Shown in pieces: positions 63,001-64,000 of a stretch of 64,000 bases of DNA. The position numbers and the translations under genes are program-made. This DNA is from Dallia pectoralis (lineage: Eukaryota > Chordata > Actinopteri > Esociformes > Umbridae): contig CM055753.1 of assembly GCA_029465975.1 (NCBI GenBank), positions 7,027,821 through 7,091,820 on the forward strand. The letters run 5' to 3'. The notes under the pieces are model-generated. The model was given only the letters and a program-made list of their open reading frames with translations, made no database searches and had not been told where the DNA came from. How positions within the stretch are numbered: position 1 is the first letter of the stretch; each line of letters opens with the position of its first letter.

Positions 63001-63930
63001 CACAACACAAGGCAGAATGTAGAGTCAGCTCGCTAAAAGACTCACGTCCAATAAAGGCTCGACTCAGCTGTTCCATCTTCTCTTTGGCGGTTTTCAATAG
63101 TCTCTGTTCTAACTACATGGGTAGGGAGCAGTATGGTGGTGGTGTGTGGGGGGGGCAGTATGTTGGTGGTGTGTGTGTGTGGGGGGCAGTATGGTGGTGG
63201 TGTGTGTGTGGGGGGCAGTATGGTGGTGGTGTGTGTGTGGGGGGGCAGTATGTTGGTGGTGTGTGTGTGGGGGGGCAGTATGGTGGTGGTGTGTGTGTGG
63301 GGGGCAGTATGGTGGTGGTGTGTGTGTGGAGGGCAGTATGGTGGTGGTGTGTGTGTGGGGGGCAGTATGTTGGTGGTGTGTGTGTGGGGGGCAGTATGGT
63401 GGTGGTGTGTGTGTGGGGGGCAGTATGGTGGTGGTGTGTGTGTGGAGGGCAGTATGGTGGTGGTGTGTGTGTATGGGGTGGTGTGTGTGGGGGGGCAGTA
63501 TGGTGGTGGTGTGTGTGGGGGGGGGGCAGTATGGTGGTGGTGTGTGTGTGGGGGGGCAGTATGGGTGGTGGTGTGTGGGGGGCAGTATGGTGGTGGGGTG
63601 TGTGTGGGGCAGTATGGTGGTGGTGTGTGTGTGGAGGGCAGTATGGGGTGGTGTGTGTGTGGGGGGGCAGTATGGTGGTGGTGTGTGTGGTGGGGGGCAG
63701 TATGGTGGTGGTGTGTGGGGAAGGAGGGAGAACAAAAATAAATTATTGAAACTCCCTGGTAGACAGCATGTATAATATAACACCTTATAGCTGTGTTTAT
63801 CTATAATACAACACCAGTGTGTGTGTGTGTGTGTGTGTGTCACCTTATAACTGTGTTCATGGTTCTTGTAGCGGGTGTAATAGTGCATAAAGCGGTCCAA
63901 CTCCTGAAAACTCTTGTGCTTCTTTTCTGC
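60008..63930 (-). CDS. ankib1: ankib1 (3' part): ankyrin repeat and IBR E3 ligase 1
   Basis: RBR-type E3 ubiquitin ligase; the N-terminal ankyrin and RING-IBR-RING parts lie beyond the right edge. Seven exons are visible, in coding order: 63844-63930, 63046-63112, 62675-62820, 62385-62563, 62000-62051, 61753-61876, 60008-61644 (2292 nt, 763 aa with stop TGA at 60008). They encode the Ariadne-like helical region (HKSFQELDRFMHYYTRYKNH, KTAKEKMEQLSRAFIGR, LKTRRVLKCSYPYGFF, KVNRPYLRTP) and SWDWEYLGFTSPE. A ubiquitin-interacting motif follows (DEDDPNILLAIQLSLQ), and the conserved end is EEWVEQIHLV. The last exon encodes 544 residues, including a long Asp/His/Pro/Tyr-rich stretch not matched in my memory of human ANKIB1. 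The gene is 5' truncated by the window. Confidence 0.92.
62822..62990 (+). repeat. Alternating CA/CG tract next to an ankib1 acceptor
   Basis: It begins as gcgcgcgcacgcgcacacgc and grades into acacac and acacagacacacag units. It directly abuts the acceptor of the ankib1 exon ending at 62820, so on the minus strand the acceptor region is a GT/GC tract rather than a normal pyrimidine tract. Confidence 0.95.
63130..63720 (+). repeat. ~29-bp G-rich minisatellite in an ankib1 intron
   Basis: About 20 imperfect units of ggcagtatggtggtggtgtg followed by tgtgtgggg. The three long reading frames it produces (CVCGGQYGG-type on plus, Pro/His/Thr-rich on minus) are periodicity artefacts. Confidence 0.95.
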
Positions 63931-64000
63931 CTGCAAAACAAACACTGTCATTTAAAAACGTTTTGAATATTTGCAGCTCAGAATGTGTGTGTGTGTGTAT

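Noticed and set aside
62790..63775. 200-319-residue Cys/Val/Gly-rich and Pro/His/Thr-rich open frames
   Set aside because: They are products of the CA/CG tract and the G-rich minisatellite inside ankib1 introns; all frames on both strands remain open.

Overview
This window is ordinary nuclear DNA from a vertebrate, almost certainly a teleost fish. Genes are split by GT-AG introns and give proteins close to human orthologs. Intergenic and intronic DNA is packed with (CA)n microsatellites, minisatellites and fish-type Tc1/mariner remnants. The repeat types (Tc1 ends reading 'actgtggatata' and 'ctgtcaaaagtttggacac', and a repeat with 'aacctagagaggaacca') resemble pike/salmonid genomes, but the species is inferred only. 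No operons, phage, CRISPR or other prokaryotic features are present.

Eight protein-coding genes could be reconstructed exon by exon with consistent reading phase: ankrd28 (+, 28 coding exons, 4453-22421, 1049 aa), btd biotinidase (-, 6 exons, 24196-26580, 538 aa), sh3bp5 (-, 9 exons, 28449-38564, 449 aa), mturn maturin (+, 3 exons, 41056-44596, 133 aa), znrf2 (+, 5 exons, 47075-50259, 192 aa), ggct (-, 4 exons, 52388-53612, 172 aa), snrpd1 (-, 4 exons, 54981-57725, 119 aa) and the 3' part of ankib1 (-, 7 exons, 60008-63930, continuing past the right edge). ankrd28 and btd converge, sh3bp5 and mturn diverge, and znrf2 and ggct converge.

The genes do not form one pathway. They cover a PP6 phosphatase scaffold, biotin recycling, a Rab11 exchange factor/JNK-binding protein, a neural differentiation regulator, two E3 ubiquitin ligases, glutathione turnover and the spliceosomal Sm core. 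The order joins blocks that lie apart in human: ANKRD28-BTD-SH3BP5 on 3p25, MTURN-ZNRF2-GGCT on 7p14-15, SNRPD1 on 18q and ANKIB1 on 7q21.

The most unusual structure is minisatellite expansion tied to splice sites. Intron 7 of ankrd28 carries eight tandem copies of its own 3' splice site. Introns 12 and 13 of ankrd28 are almost wholly made of minisatellite. Intron 3 of snrpd1 carries five tandem copies of the exon 3 donor, each with GT changed to GC. CA-type repeats also appear inside ankrd28 coding exons. Nothing here supports a new biological system in the sense of a gene cluster.
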